Part shown: piece after piece, positions 36,674 to 49,589 of the stretch | How positions within the stretch are numbered: position 1 is the stretch's first letter | Layout: each line of letters opens with the position of its first letter | DNA from: Leptobrachium leishanense | Lineage: Eukaryota > Chordata > Amphibia > Anura > Megophryidae | Assembly (NCBI GenBank): GCA_009667805.1 | Contig: CM019065.1 | Location: forward strand, 154,788,101-154,852,100 | Direction of reading: 5' to 3' | Length of the DNA: 64,000 nt | The notes under the pieces: model-generated | Databases searched by the model: none | What the model was told of the DNA's origin: nothing | Seen by the model: only the letters and a program-made list of their open reading frames with translations | Translations under genes and position numbers: made by a program

Positions 36674-37579
36674 GCTGCGGGATTTAGCTCTGTGAGCCCA
36701 TGATTGGGCAAAATTTGCCCAATCAGGATTCTGAGCCGTGATTGGCATAGTCTTGAACCTATCTTGCACCTGACCTGTGGTCAGGTGCAAGGCTGTAGCC
36801 AATTACAAGCTTCAGGCCACTGGAAAAGTGCATTGTGGTCCATTGTGGTGCATTGTGGGCGAACATGCGGCGAACACGCGGAAATGTTTGTAGTTCGCGA
36901 ACATGCAAACAGGCGATGTTCGAATCGAACTCCGAACCGATCTAACCGATCAGCTCATCCCTAGCGGCGACACAGACATGATGACTGCGTTCGTCTGACG
37001 CCTTAGTGTGCCTTAATAATCCAATCATTTTAGCAGTTGAAAGTTTAAACTATATATTCGATTTCTATTTATCTGTCAGCCTTCAGATTAGGGATGTGCG
37101 TTTCGGGTTTCGGAATTTCGGAATTTTCACGAAATTTCCCGATTCGTGTTTTCGGATCCGGCCGATTTTCCGAAAATTTTTAGATCCGAAAATGGCAGAT
37201 CCGAAAAGTTTTCCGAGCCGAAACGAAATATTTTCGGAATTTTCGAATGGACTTGAAATGTGTCAAATCGAAATTTATTTTCGCTCTATTCATGATTTCG
37301 GTTCCATTCGTGATTTCGGTTCCATTTCTGTAATTCTGGACATCGTATATTTAACTATTATCGGTTATATCGCTGATTCTGTAAATTTTGTATTGTAAAT
37401 GCGTTTCACTTTTTTTTGTTTCCAATGATCCGATAATTCTGTCGATACGAAAATTCCTTCGGAATCGGGTCGGATCCGATTCGTCCGCGGGTCGCGCATG
37501 CGCGCGTGCGGATGTCATAACTTTATTGAGCCAGTTTTTTGACAACTTTTTGGACAAAATATTGTTTTTATTATTCATC

Positions 37580-39380
37580 ATGGCTGCAAGAGACGAGTGC
37601 CATTCAGACACCTCCTCATCGTCTTGCACCCATGAGACACCACCCAGGAAGAAGCGGGCCAGCAACATGGCATTTGAGGAGATGCTCGAGCTGGTCCGGA
37701 TCTTTGACAGACGAGATTACGACTGCCGTAAGGGCCCTTACGGCAGAAAGAATAACGCAAGAAAGGACCGTATCCTCGATAAGGTTCGCACCACCATCCT
37801 GGAACTGTTTGGGAAGGACCGGACGAAGGACCAGCTCCGCAAACGCTGGTCCGACCTCAAGGTGCGCGAGGAGGAGCAGCTGAGGAGCATCCGTCCCGTC
37901 ATAGCCAAACGTAAGTGTCATGTTATATTGTAAAGCGCTGCGCAAACTGTTGGCGCTATATAAATCCTGTATAATAATAATAATGTGCTTGCATGTGCTA
38001 ATGTGCACAGAAATACGTTGGTTTATCTAGTCCTTTTTTCATGCAATGTGATTGTGTATAGCTTTGAGTTTTCACGACTCGTCATACATGCATTTTTGCC
38101 ATAGCTCTTCTTTTTTGTGATTTTACGTATTCGTGAAAATTGTGACATTTGATGTATGTAGATGAAGTTACAATGCTGGATTTCTTTTGGCACTGTGTGT
38201 ATAGTCTGTAGTGTGCTGGGGGGGAGGTTGTTGTGATTGAGTGATGCATACGAGATGACCCGCAGCTTGCCCAATATTGGCTCCCATCTGCGCATCAACA
38301 AAAATCTCTGCGTCTCTGCTAAGTGGTAGGATGGGACATGTAGTTCTTCTGAAAGTGCATCCAAACAGAGCCGCGTTCAATACGTCCTCAGCAGCTGCTG
38401 AATTGTTGCAGCGCAGCAATTCAGTTTGCTGCAGCAGTGTCATTATTGAACGCTTTAGATGCAAATTTCAAAACAAAATGGCGGATTTCTGTTGTTTTTT
38501 GCAATATCCAGTTTTATTAGCAGAAACTGAAAGTGAAACTGAGGCTGAGGCCTTCTATAAAATAACTAAAAGCAGTCACACAATGCGTTTTGTACGCACA
38601 CAACACAAATAATAGTTTTTATTGAATAAACGTAATGTTTACTTCTCAAAAAAATATATAATTGAACGGTAATATATGTCTATGTGCAAAGGAAATAAAT
38701 AAATATTTTGTGACTTTAGACCTATGAGATGGGAGTAGTGGTGGGTCAAGCTGGTAGTGGGGTAGTGGAGGGGTGTCGCAATACTTTCGGCAATATATTG
38801 TATAGATATACCATTTTTTCCAGTCTGCATTATTTACGTGTTATTTTTTGGATTTGGCAGAAGACAGGAAGAAGGCAGCATATGCCCCGGCGGGCACCAG
38901 TGCCCCAGTGGAGGAGGAGGAGGAGCCACGGGCGACCACCAGCGCTGGTATATACTGTTTTATTTTGCAACGACTTTTGGTCAAAAATAAATCAGTTTTG
39001 TTGTTTACTGTATTTTTTATTTCTTTAATTTCTTATAGCACCGGATGAGATGCTGACGGTGGTGGTGGAGGAGGAGGAGGAGGAGGAGGAGGAGTCGGAG
39101 CCTCAGGAGGCCGCCAGCACTGGTATATACTACTGTTATATTTTTTCAAGACTTTCAGTCAAAAATAGAAACCTGCTTTACTTACTGTATTTTCCTTCTT
39201 TCATTTATTGGATATATAGAAGGAGAAGCCAGACCGGACACGTCCTCCAGTGTCAGGATAAATCGGGAGGCGATCGGCGAGCTACGCCTGGCTGTTACCT
39301 CCATAGATACCATCCAGGAACTGCTCCAGGAATTGCGGGAGCATATAAGCAATGCCGCTGACATCCTAGAGCGGCAGTGA
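37580..39380 (+). CDS. Myb/SANT-like DNA-binding protein, four exons, open
   Basis: Exons 37580-37910, 38861-38947, 39039-39122 and 39220-39380. All three introns are phase 1 with GT..AG ends (first donor GTAAGT at 37911), and the joined frame is open for 220 residues to TGA at 39378-39380. Exon 1 starts MAARDECHSDTSSSSC. After a basic KKR it holds a Myb/SANT- or MADF-like trihelical domain (about residues 30-105; EEMLELVRIFDRRDY ... LRKRWSDLKVREEEQL). Exons 2 and 3 code for short glutamate-rich linkers. Exon 4 has a leucine-rich helix (IQELLQELREHI), probably for oligomerisation. Such proteins are known as the second gene of Harbinger transposons (a DNA-binding partner of the nuclease) and as host NAIF1/MSANTD-like proteins. 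No nuclease gene is visible here, so its origin is open. Confidence 0.75.
38775..38806. repeat. worn Tc1-type terminal repeat
   Basis: caatactttcggcaatatat then tgta matches the end of the miniature element at 14527-14606, within intron 1 of the SANT-like gene. Confidence 0.6.
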
Positions 39381-39420
39381 GACCAGCCTCCTCCCGAAAT
39401 TGCGCAGCGCTTTACAATAT

Positions 39421-39684
39421 AACATGACACTTACGGTTGGCTATGACGCGACGGATGTGCCTCAGCTGCTCCTGCTCGCATGCCTTGAGGTCAGATCAGC
39501 GTTTTCGGACCTGGTCCTTCGTCCGGTCCTTCCCGAACAGCTCCAGGATGGTGGTGCGTAGCTTGTCAAGGATACGATCCTTGCGGGTGTTATTCTTCCT
39601 GCCGTAAGGGCCCTTACGGCAGTCATAATCTTTGTAATCAAAGATGCGGACCAGCTCCAACATCTCCTCAAATGCCAGTAATTA
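39421..39684 (-). pseudogene. inverted partial copy of the SANT-like gene's exon 1
   Basis: Read on the minus strand it repeats most of exon 1, including tgccgtaagggcccttacgg, and continues past the donor (gtaagtgtcatgttatattg), so it is a genomic rather than a cDNA copy. It has lost the first ~30 codons and has an in-frame stop in the RKRWSD region. Confidence 0.85.
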
Positions 39685-39750
39685 TCTCAAGTGAACCAAT
39701 ATTCTGAACAAGATGTTCGCCTGGCTTACAATGGCGGCCATCTTCCAGTC
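39685..39750 (-). repeat. fragment of a retroviral LTR start
   Basis: The reverse complement (gactggaagatggccgccat ... atcttgttcagaatattgg, then ttcactt) matches the first ~70 bases of the ERV LTRs at 50369 and 60914. It abuts the inverted exon copy. Confidence 0.8.
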
Positions 39751-39899
39751 TATTTCCACTACACTATGTTTGTTTGTGTTGTTTGTGCCCCTGTTGGGCA
39801 GTTTGCCATCCTTGGCATGTTCCCTTCCCTTCCCCATGTTGTAAATAAATTTTCTATTTTTTCTATATTTTCCTGTTTGTGTGCGTTGCTTTTCCTTAG

Positions 39900-40265
39900 T
39901 TAACCCCTTAGTGACCGGGCGGTTTTACACAAATCCGTCTTTTAGTGACCGCTGCTGTTTTTACGTTTCTGCGCTGTTAGTGTTTAGGTCAGATTTTCCT
40001 CTTACTCGTTTATTCAACCCACACATATTATACACCCTTTTTCCCGCCATTAAATGGACTTTCTAGAAATACCATTATTTCCATCATATCGAATAATTTA
40101 CTATAAAAAAAAATATGAAATATGAGGAAAAAAATGGTAAAAACACACTTTTTTGTAATTTAATCCCCAAAATCTACAACCACCCAAAACGACCCAGGCT
40201 AAATAGGTTCAAAATTTTGTCCCGAGACTAGAAATACCCAATTTTTACATGCGTTTGCTTTTTAA
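39900..40265. other. TTAA-start fragment and AT-rich sequence
   Basis: ttaaccccttagtgaccggg at 39900 looks like another TTAA-type element end. The remainder is AT-rich with no gene. Confidence 0.4.
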
Positions 40266-41111
40266 CCCCTTCACTGCTGAGACAGTTCACCTATGTGCGC
40301 TGCGCTCATTCTGACCATTTTGTGCTAATTATTTTTAGATGACAGCCTAGGTACTATTTAATTAAACCCCCCCAGACAAAAAAAGCTTCTAAAAAAAAAC
40401 AATTTTTTTATTTAATTTAATTTTTTTATTTTTTTTTTTTAATTTAATTTTTTTAATTTAATTTTTCTTTAAAACCAAACCTGGTCATGTTTGGTATCAT
40501 TTGAAAGGCCATAATCAGGCCTTTCAAATAAATGGCAAATATGACCATCTAGCTGCCTTAGGATCCCCTTATCTCTACATGGCAGCTAGAGGGTTAACTG
40601 GCCCACTGACATCCTCACACATATGGTGAGGTTGTCAGTGGGTGGGGGGGGACCTGGAGGCTTGGCTGACATCCAAGATGTCAGCCCACCTCCAGGTTTG
40701 AATCGCGTTTTGGCTCCAATTGGCGCCGCAACGTGATCTGGCGGAGAAACGGTTAATGCCATACATCGCTGGAAAGGGGAGGCTCTCCCCTCTCCAGCGG
40801 TGCAAACGGCATCTCCCTAGCTTCAATGGTTGGGGAGATAGAGGGCTCCGAAGGAGCCCCCCCTCCATTGAAATGCATGGGGACGCCTGCTGATGACGTC
40901 ACCACGCAGCGTGGCGACGTCATCAGCCTCGCCTGCCCATGTAAATCACATGGGCAGGCTTCCTCCCTGCCAGATCGCTGTGGGATCCGGCGAGGGAGGT
41001 GAGTATCGGGCGGGAGGGGGATTAGGCGCCGCTGACGTACCCTGTACGTCCGCGGGTCTAAGGGAGACCCGAAGACAAGACGTACAGGGTACGTCAGCGG
41101 CCCTTAAGGGG
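40266..41111. mobile_element. TTAA-flanked hairpin-chain element, copy 3
   Basis: TTAA at 40262-40265 and 41112-41115. The left end ccccttcactgctgagac is like the inverted right end of 22593-23830. Hairpins include tgacgtcaccacgcagcgtg against ...gtggcgacgtcatca (~40885-40924) and cgctgacgtaccctgtacgt against its inverse (~41030-41101). Confidence 0.75.
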
Positions 41112-41539
41112 TTAATAAGTTAATATGTATTGCTTGGTTTCCACACTGTTAAAATTATATGTACATATATTTATTGACATTTCTATGGACCCTTTGTCAT
41201 AAATTTGTCAACATATTTGTGGCCATGAATGTGACTGTGCACATTCTACACTTCCTGCCTGGCCAAAAAATGTCACACACTAACACAACCTTGTTGTACT
41301 GCCTTGAGATTTGATTACCGACGTGGCCTGGTTTTGTTAAGCTTAGGCGATGTCACAACAACACGGATTTTTGTCCACAGTCACATTCATTGTATAACCA
41401 GTGGCATAGCGTGGGGGGGGGCCGTGGCCCCGGGCGCAGTTTTCTTAGGGGCGCATAATTTCAAAAGAAATTTGCGCCCCTAAAACTTGTGGCCCGGACT
41501 GACCCGCCAGGCCCTCGGGCGCCGCCCAAGGGCCCGCGG

Positions 41540-41819
41540 GTTGAGGGGACCCAGATGCCGGGCAGCGGGAGTGCCTGCCGGCTGCCCGGTCCTGAACAGT
41601 GAGTCTGTCCTGTTGAAGGGGAGGCGGCTGCGTGCAGGCGCAGGTCACGTGGTCCGTCTAATCAGGTGGTACTGAGTCTCTGTACCACCTGACTGGCCGG
41701 ACCGCGTGACCTGCGCACGCACGCAGCCGCTTCCCCTTCAACAGGATGGACTCACGCTGTTCAGGACCAGGCAGCTGGCAGGCACTCCCGCTGCCCGGCA
41801 TCTGGGCTCCCTCAACCCC
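41540..41819. repeat. large imperfect palindrome, ~135-bp arms
   Basis: gttgaggggacccagatgcc ... ggtggtac is mirrored by gtaccacc ... ggcatctgggctccctcaac around 41679. Highly GC-rich. Confidence 0.9.
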
Positions 41820-41832
41820 TGCTGGATCCGGA

Positions 41833-42645
41833 GCTGGGGCAATATCCAGGTGAGAGCTGGGGCATATCCATGAGCTGGGGCAAATCCATGAGCTGGGGCA
41901 AATCCATGAGCTGGGGCAGTATCCATGAGCTGGGGCAAATCCATGAGCTGGGGCAAATCCATGTGCTGGGGCAAATCCATGTGCTGGGGCAAATCCATGA
42001 GCTGGGGCATATCCATGAGCTGGGGCAAATCCATGAGCTGGGGCAAATCCATGTGTGAGCTGGGGCAAATCCATGAGCTGGGGCAAATCCATGTGCTGGG
42101 GCAAATCCATGAGCTGGGGCAAATCCATGTGCTGGGGCAAATCCATGTGTGAGCTGGGGCAAATCCATGAGCTGAGGCAAATCCATGTGCTGGGGCAAAT
42201 CCATGGGCTGGGGCAAATCCATGTGTGAGCTGGGGTAAATCCATGAGCTGGGGCAAATCCATGTACTGGGGCAAATCCATGGGCTGGGGCAAATCCATGT
42301 GTGAGCTGGGGCATTTCCATGAGCTGGGGCATTTCCATGAGCAGGGGCAAATCCATGAGCTGGGGCAGTATCTATGAGCTGGGGAAAATCCATGAGCTGG
42401 GGCAAATCCATGAGCTGGGGCAAATCCATGTGCTGGGGCATATCCATGAGCTGGGGCAAATCCATGAGCTGGGGCAGTATCCATGAGCTGGGGCAAATCC
42501 ATGAACTGGGGCAAATCCATGTGTGAGCTGGGGCATTTCCATGAGCTGGGGCATTTCCATGAGCTGGGGCAATATCCATGTGTGAGCTCGGACAAATCCA
42601 TGTGTGAGCTGGGACAAATGCATGTGAGAGCTGGGGCAATATTGA
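41833..42645. repeat. ~18-24-bp minisatellite, reverse orientation
   Basis: gagctggggcaaatccat(g) units, the inverse of the 26-28.9 kb satellite. Gives false frames on both strands. Confidence 0.95.
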
Positions 42646-42969
42646 TAATGTGTCCACAGGTTGGGGGGGCGCACAATTCTTGGCTGGCCCCAGACGCTGA
42701 CAACCCATGCTACGTCACTGTGTATAACCAAGAATTTATCAAAAAATATTGATGGCAGCACTGCGTGAAGTCTTCTCCGACACAACCCAAAGATCCTCAG
42801 TGCGGCTCAGGTCTAGTTTATTTGTCCCTGTTTGCAGCTTAACGCAACATCTCCTCCCAGCTATGAGCTCTCTCTCTCCCACCGCTGCCCGCTAAGACGC
42901 TGCCCGACAACATGGTCACGTCTTTGCAGGAAGACAACAGCGTGGGGGAACGGCAGCTGCCGACAGTCC

Positions 42970-43703
42970 CAAGACCTCGCCACAATGACGTCAGTTCTGG
43001 AGTTAACCCCTAACTGTGACCAATGGTGGAGATAGGGGGTTCATTGGAACCCCCTATCTCCCGATCCGCGGCAGATATCGGTTGGTTAATGTTTGGTATC
43101 TTTGGATCGACCAGAGCATGGCCTTTCCAACAATACCAAACATGACAATGTAAAAATTATAAAAAATTTAAATATAAAAAAAATAAACAGGTTTTTTTGT
43201 TTTGTTTTGTTAATGCAGCAATATTGTTCCCATTTCAATTATAATGTGAACAATGATGCTGCACTAAGGATTTTTGTATGGGGTGCGTTTGTTAAAAATA
43301 GTGTAATTTTCACCCAAAAAAATATAACAAGTCCCCTTTTCAATTTTTTTTAACAAACGCAACTCATAAAATATAACCGCAAACACTCGCATGTTAAAAT
43401 GTGAAAAAAATACTTTACACCTTGTAAAACAAACATTGAAAATTCAAATTTTATTGCATTTTTTGTTATAATATACAGACAGGACATGACGCATACATAT
43501 GATAATGATATATTATGAATCATCTGCCGAGTCTGCCGGAAAGAACGATATCTAACATGTCTGGGTCATATTATAAAATAAGGCTTCAAAAAAACGCGTT
43601 TAAACAAGAGGAGCGAAACCCTTAAAAATTAGCTCAGCAGCAGACTGCAGTGCCGCACACAGGCGTGAAGGGAAGCCGTGAAATGCCTCAGCAGCGAAAG
43701 GGC
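42970..43703 (+). mobile_element. TTAA hairpin-type element, 5'-truncated copy
   Basis: Follows 23100-23830 in order: ttaacccctaactg, the aacccccta hairpin, tttggtatctttggatcg..., the tgcagcaatattgttccc hairpin, and the end cctcagcagcgaaagggct followed by a mutated TTAA (ctaa). Confidence 0.75.
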
Positions 43704-44130
43704 TAATTTTTTTTTTGGCTGTTTTAAATCATTTTTTTTTTTTTTTTTTTTTTTCGTTTCAGATCATTTTGATCAACTATATTTCCGTTTTAAAACCTTT
43801 TTGTTCTGGTTTTTATTTTTAAAGTCAGACCATTCGGGTCAGTTTAGCGTTTTTTAAATCGTTTTGTTCATTTTTTTTTGTTCCTTGGCTTTCATACCAT
43901 TTTTTAATGTGATTAAATAAAGTTGTGAAATGTATATTCATAAGAAAAAAAGGATCTTTATTTAATTAAAAAAAACCACGATAGAATCGCCAGAATTATC
44001 GTATCGACAGAATGAATTATCGGATCCGAAAAAAAAAAAAAAATTTATTATAAAAAAATATATAAAGTATAAAAAAGTAAACCATAGTAGTTTTCATCAA
44101 AACGAATAGAGTTAGACAGCTTTGAAACGA

Positions 44131-44424
44131 GAACAGACGTTCCGAAAAAAGAAAAATTTTCGAAATCACGAAAAGTCGATACAAAAAACGAGCAAAGTGA
44201 CACGAAAATACGAAAAATGGTCGAGGAGAACAGACGTTCCGAAAAAAGAAAAATTTTCGAAATCACGAAAAGTCGATACAAAAAACGAGCAAAGTGACAC
44301 GAAAATACGAAAAATGGTCGAGGAGAACAGACGTTCCGAAAAAACGAAAAGTCCCGAAATCACGAAAAGTCGATACAAAAACGAGCAAAGTGGCACGAAA
44401 ATGCGAAAAATGGTCGATATTCCG
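44131..44424. repeat. 97-bp subterminal tandem repeat, three units
   Basis: gaacagacgttccgaaaaaa recurs at 44131, 44228 and 44325, then cgaaatcacgaaaagtcgat and gacacgaaaatacgaaaaat. Lies just inside the right end of the hAT composite and may serve as transposase binding sites. Confidence 0.85.
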
Positions 44425-44562
44425 AAAAAAAATGTACACGAAAAATGAGTCGAGCCGAACCGAATCGAAACAGAAATCGGCCGAAACGAGCCGAATCGAA
44501 AAGTTTAAACATCCGAACAAATCGAACCGAAAAAAAAATCGGTGCACAAGCCTACTTCAGAT

Positions 44563-45564
44563 TACCACAGACTCATCTTTTTGTCCTTATTCACCATAGA
44601 GAGGGTGGATGTTTCTGCTATTCTGTCGAGGGGAGGGAGAAATAAGGACTGATATCAGGTTACATAGTTAGAGACAGAAAGCTCATCTGTAAAACAAATT
44701 CATACACTTCTTTAGTTTTCTACTTAAAGGGTAATCAGTATAATTTATATAATAAACCTTTTCAAAGATAAAATATAGAACCAGGATGCAATCAGTAGAT
44801 AGAATATATTAAGGGTATATTTGTGGACTCCAAGAATATCCCTTTAACTCCTTGCAGCAGGCAGAAAATACTTAAAATTGCTAAAATGCTTTTTTTCTTG
44901 GATTTCTAAAGACATTCTTAAAAAAACAACTTAACCAGTACCCATTGGGGAAGGTGGTCCCTATTGTGATCAACAGTGAAATGACTTGTTGATTTCACAG
45001 GTTAACCATCACCAGCCTAGCTTGTTATGGAGTGGGACTTGCTTCCATTGAGAGTCAGTCTGAAGCTTTCAAAGGTTGATCTTTTCAGACATGACAGGTC
45101 CCACCATGCAATATGACACAGGCAGATGGCACTGTGCGCTCTGCTATTGTCTGCCTTGAGGATGTGGTTCAGAATTTATGAAGGGTCTATTGATTTGATG
45201 ACATAACTTAACAATGTGATACATAATTTTCCTTCATCATTTACAATGGTGTTTCCAAACCTTTGTTACCAGGGGTCAAGTCCTGGGAAAAAAAGTGAGG
45301 GAACTCACCCACGAATTCCACAACACCTATTACCTGAAGAAAAAATATATATATATCACGAGTATAGCAGTATGTGGTGATACCATTTATATTGGGTTAA
45401 CATTACATTTAAAAGACAAGCTTTCAAGAGTGTAACCTCTCCTCTTCAGGTCTGGAAACTATACCGATCAGTGAAAGGTATCACTACGTACAGGTATACT
45501 CATGATTTTGGCAACTGGACTAACACTTTATATATAATATATATATCATACATATATATATATA
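44563..45564. other. intergenic, nothing coding
   Basis: 45271-45330 (caggggtcaagtcctgggaa ...) matches the left end of the hAT element at 46393. No partner end found. Confidence 0.45.
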
Positions 45565-46215
45565 TATCCAGGCACAGACCCCCCCAGAATTATATACACA
45601 GGCACAGACGCCCCCAGAATTATGTACACAGGCATTGGACCCACAGAATAATATACCCAGCACTGGACCCCCAGAATTATATACACAGCACCGAGCCCCC
45701 AGAATAATATACCCAGCACTGGACCCCCAGAATAATATACCCAGCACTGGTTATATGGACATATTTGCCCAGCTCACGTGGATATTTTTGCCCCTAGCTC
45801 ACATGGATATATTGCCCCCAGCTCACATGGATATATTTGCCCCCAGCTCTCACATGGATATATTTGTTCCCAGCTCACACATGGATATATTTTCCCCCAG
45901 CTCACACATGGATATATTGCCCCCCAGCTCACACATGGAAATATTGCCCCCAGCTCACCTCTCCGCCAGGCCCGAAACAATTTAGCTGGCTGCACATTGC
46001 TGGCGGCCGCGTGTTTCTCCTCCTACGAGTGGCCGCTGGCAAGAAGCGCGGCCGCTCGCCTGGGATCGATCCAACAGCCAACCGCAATCTCACGAGATCG
46101 CGGATGGCTGTTGGATCCCAGGCGAGCGGCCGCACTTCATGCCAGCGGCCGCTTGTAGGAGGAGAAACACACGGCCGCCGGCAATGTGCGGCCAGCTAAA
46201 TTGTTTCGGGCTCGG
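45565..46215. repeat. fragment of a satellite-plus-hairpin element
   Basis: A ~27-33-bp repeat (cagcactggacccccagaat, aatatacc) leads into seven or so units of the cagctcacatggatatattg minisatellite (45755-45960). A long GC-rich hairpin follows (45968-46215, centred near 46088; gcgagcggccgc arms). The hairpin is unlike the other three. No terminal repeats or target duplication found. Confidence 0.75.
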
Positions 46216-46522
46216 GCCACAGCAGGAACTGAAGCCCTGTTTATTACCCAACCCTACCCAACCCAACCCTGTCCTACAGTAGCCCTATTAGGCCAGATTT
46301 TGCAGATCGCCTTGAAGAAATGCAGATTGAATTGCAATCACTGAGCAGCAAATCATATCACCTGGGCTGTGCTTCAGATATCTGGAAAACCTCAGGGGTC
46401 AAGTCCTAAAAAAAGAAGTGAGGAACCTAACCAAGATTTCAGTCCTCCAATTAGCAATTATCATTTTGCACTTAGCACAAACTCACACTCAAATCTCATA
46501 TATTTATGTGTGTGTATATATA

Positions 46523-48136
<1,614 letters not shown>

Positions 48137-48481
48137 TATATATATATGTAACCAAACCAACAACATTGGATTTTTTAATGCATACTAAATAAATTAAATT
48201 TTATTTTAGTTCCGGAGTGCTTCCCTTTGTTGTCTTGAGATATATATATATATATGAATTTTAGCAAAAATGTAATGGATAAGTCACAATAAATACATGA
48301 TTTAACAGGGAAAAATATGATTGAATGTCTTCATACAAGCTTTATAGTGTGTGGGGCCAAAGGGAACTCAGTTTCCTCTGCAAAAATGTTGCAGGAACTG
48401 CGTTCCCACGCGTTCCCCCGGACCTGACCCCTGGCAAACCTGGCCTGTTAGGTTTCCTGAGGACAGGGTTGAAAAACACTG

Positions 48482-49162
48482 TTTTAAACAGACCTCTTTT
48501 CTATCCAGTCTGACGATATTCAAATTCTGTACTGCTACAATGCTACCCTCTAGTGATGAAGAGTACTGACTACAATGTCTTTCATTGATCTTGGGATTTT
48601 TTTTTTCAGCTGTAGTCCAAATGAATCAAAAATTAATAAATCTGTTAGTGCTTCGGTAGTAGTGCTTTTTAGCACGAGCTTACTGTACTTTGCTCTTCCT
48701 ATGCTTAACATGGGGAGCGAAAAGTAAGTAAGGAGTAATTAGCGTTAGGATCACAAAGGCCTACCGCTAATTACGCACCGCTGTGGCTAACTGAAAAGTT
48801 ACTCACAGCTCTATGCTGTAGCAAAATTATTACACTTCTGCAGAATCAGTTAGCAGCAACTGGAACACCACCAAAAAATCAGATACTCACCTCTCATATG
48901 TGGCGAGAACGGCGGCTCGATCTGCTGTTTCTGGTCGCCCGAAGCAAAGTGAGACTGGGAAAAAATAATCAGAGAAGCGAGCGAGACGCGAGAGATCCTG
49001 CAGGTCATGTGATCTGGCAGCAGAAGCCTCCATGGAGTCCTATGGACTCCAGGAGGGGATGCTCGCAATGGCGTGTCATCTCTGCCACGAGTATTCTGGA
49101 GGCTAGTGGCTGCTACAGGGCAGCACCTACCTCATAATCTACGAGTAAAACGGGGACGCGTA
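48482..49162. other. intergenic, nothing recognised
   Basis: A possible weak hairpin (gtaattagcg ... cgctaattac) at 48735-48775. No gene. Confidence 0.4.
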
Positions 49163-49589
49163 GGCTAGGGTCAAACGAAAGCATTTTTACACGCGAACGT
49201 AAAAAAGTGCGTCCGAACGAATTGACGTATTTTTTCACGGAGTGCGCGAAAACGGTCATACGATGCGCATTTTTCGTGCGTGATTTTTTCAGATCGTCAA
49301 TAAAACTCTTTTTGCGTCTGGACGTTATGTAGGCTGGACATTAGCAGTGTCTGACGTCTCCTAATCACGCACACATGCCGCTATGCCGCAGCTGCGCACT
49401 CTGTACGTCCGTACTAGCGGTTCGGCGTTCTCGAAAAAATGCGTTCTTTTTCCACTTGCGTTGCGCGGCCGGACTTTCGTGCGACCGTACTTCGTATATT
49501 GGCCGTCATTGCCTGTCATCTGCTGCTAGTGCGGCCGTAATTATGTGCGCCAGAACGCACGTTAAAAGTGCGCTGGTCTGACCCCAGCC
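49163..49589. mobile_element. Harbinger-like MITE, ggctggggtcagac family, copy 6
   Basis: Ends ggctagggtcaaacgaaagc and ...gtctgaccccagcc. Right flank TAA, left flank GTA, so the target duplication is worn. Confidence 0.75.

Larger units (their letters stand above)
30260..36963 (-). mobile_element. hAT element with decayed transposase
   Basis: 6,704 bp flanked by an exact 8-bp duplication GCGGCGAC (30252-30259, 36964-36971). Ends TAGGGATGAGCCGAAC and, inverted, TAGGGATGAGCTGATC. Subterminal regions are rich in gttcgaa/ttcgaac words on both sides. It carries, on the minus strand, a possible TATA box, two tandem-repeat arrays and a broken transposase. A MITE and a Tc1 fragment are nested in it. 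Confidence 0.92.
29819..37002. mobile_element. Harbinger-like MITE, copy 5, split by a 6.7-kb hAT element
   Basis: Left end ggctaatgtcagatgaacgc after TTA (29816-29818). Right end gcgttcgtctgacgcc before TTA (37003-37005). Without the hAT insert at 30260-36963 it is about 480 bp, the size of its relatives. It was therefore in place before the hAT element arrived. Confidence 0.8.
41399..42720. mobile_element. hAT-type element carrying the minisatellite, different termini
   Basis: 1,322 bp flanked by exact TGTATAAC (41391-41398, 42721-42728). Ends CAGTGGCATAGCGTGGG and, inverted, CAGTGACGTAGCATGGG. Order: end, small hairpin, large hairpin (41540-41819), minisatellite (~41833-42645), end. The hairpin and subterminal sequence differ from the 25803 and 54674 copies, but the minisatellite is the same. 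Confidence 0.92.
37089..44554. mobile_element. 7.5-kb hAT-bounded composite
   Basis: Exact 8-bp duplication CTTCAGAT (37081-37088, 44555-44562). Ends TAGGGATGTGCGTTTCGG and, inverted, TAGGCTTGTGCACCGATT. Both subterminal regions are rich in cgaaa/tttcg words. It contains a four-exon SANT-like gene, an inverted copy of its first exon, an LTR fragment, two TTAA-type hairpin elements and a separate hAT satellite element. I see no hAT transposase in it. Confidence 0.9.

Noticed and set aside
41658..42785. Long minus-strand frames of 137-321 residues
   Set aside because: Minisatellite frames again, on the strand opposite to the gagctggggcaaatccat units.
42839..43703. Full-length TTAA element starting at the TTAA at 42839
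   Set aside because: The bases after this TTAA do not match the family ends. Similarity to the 22593 copy starts only near 42970.
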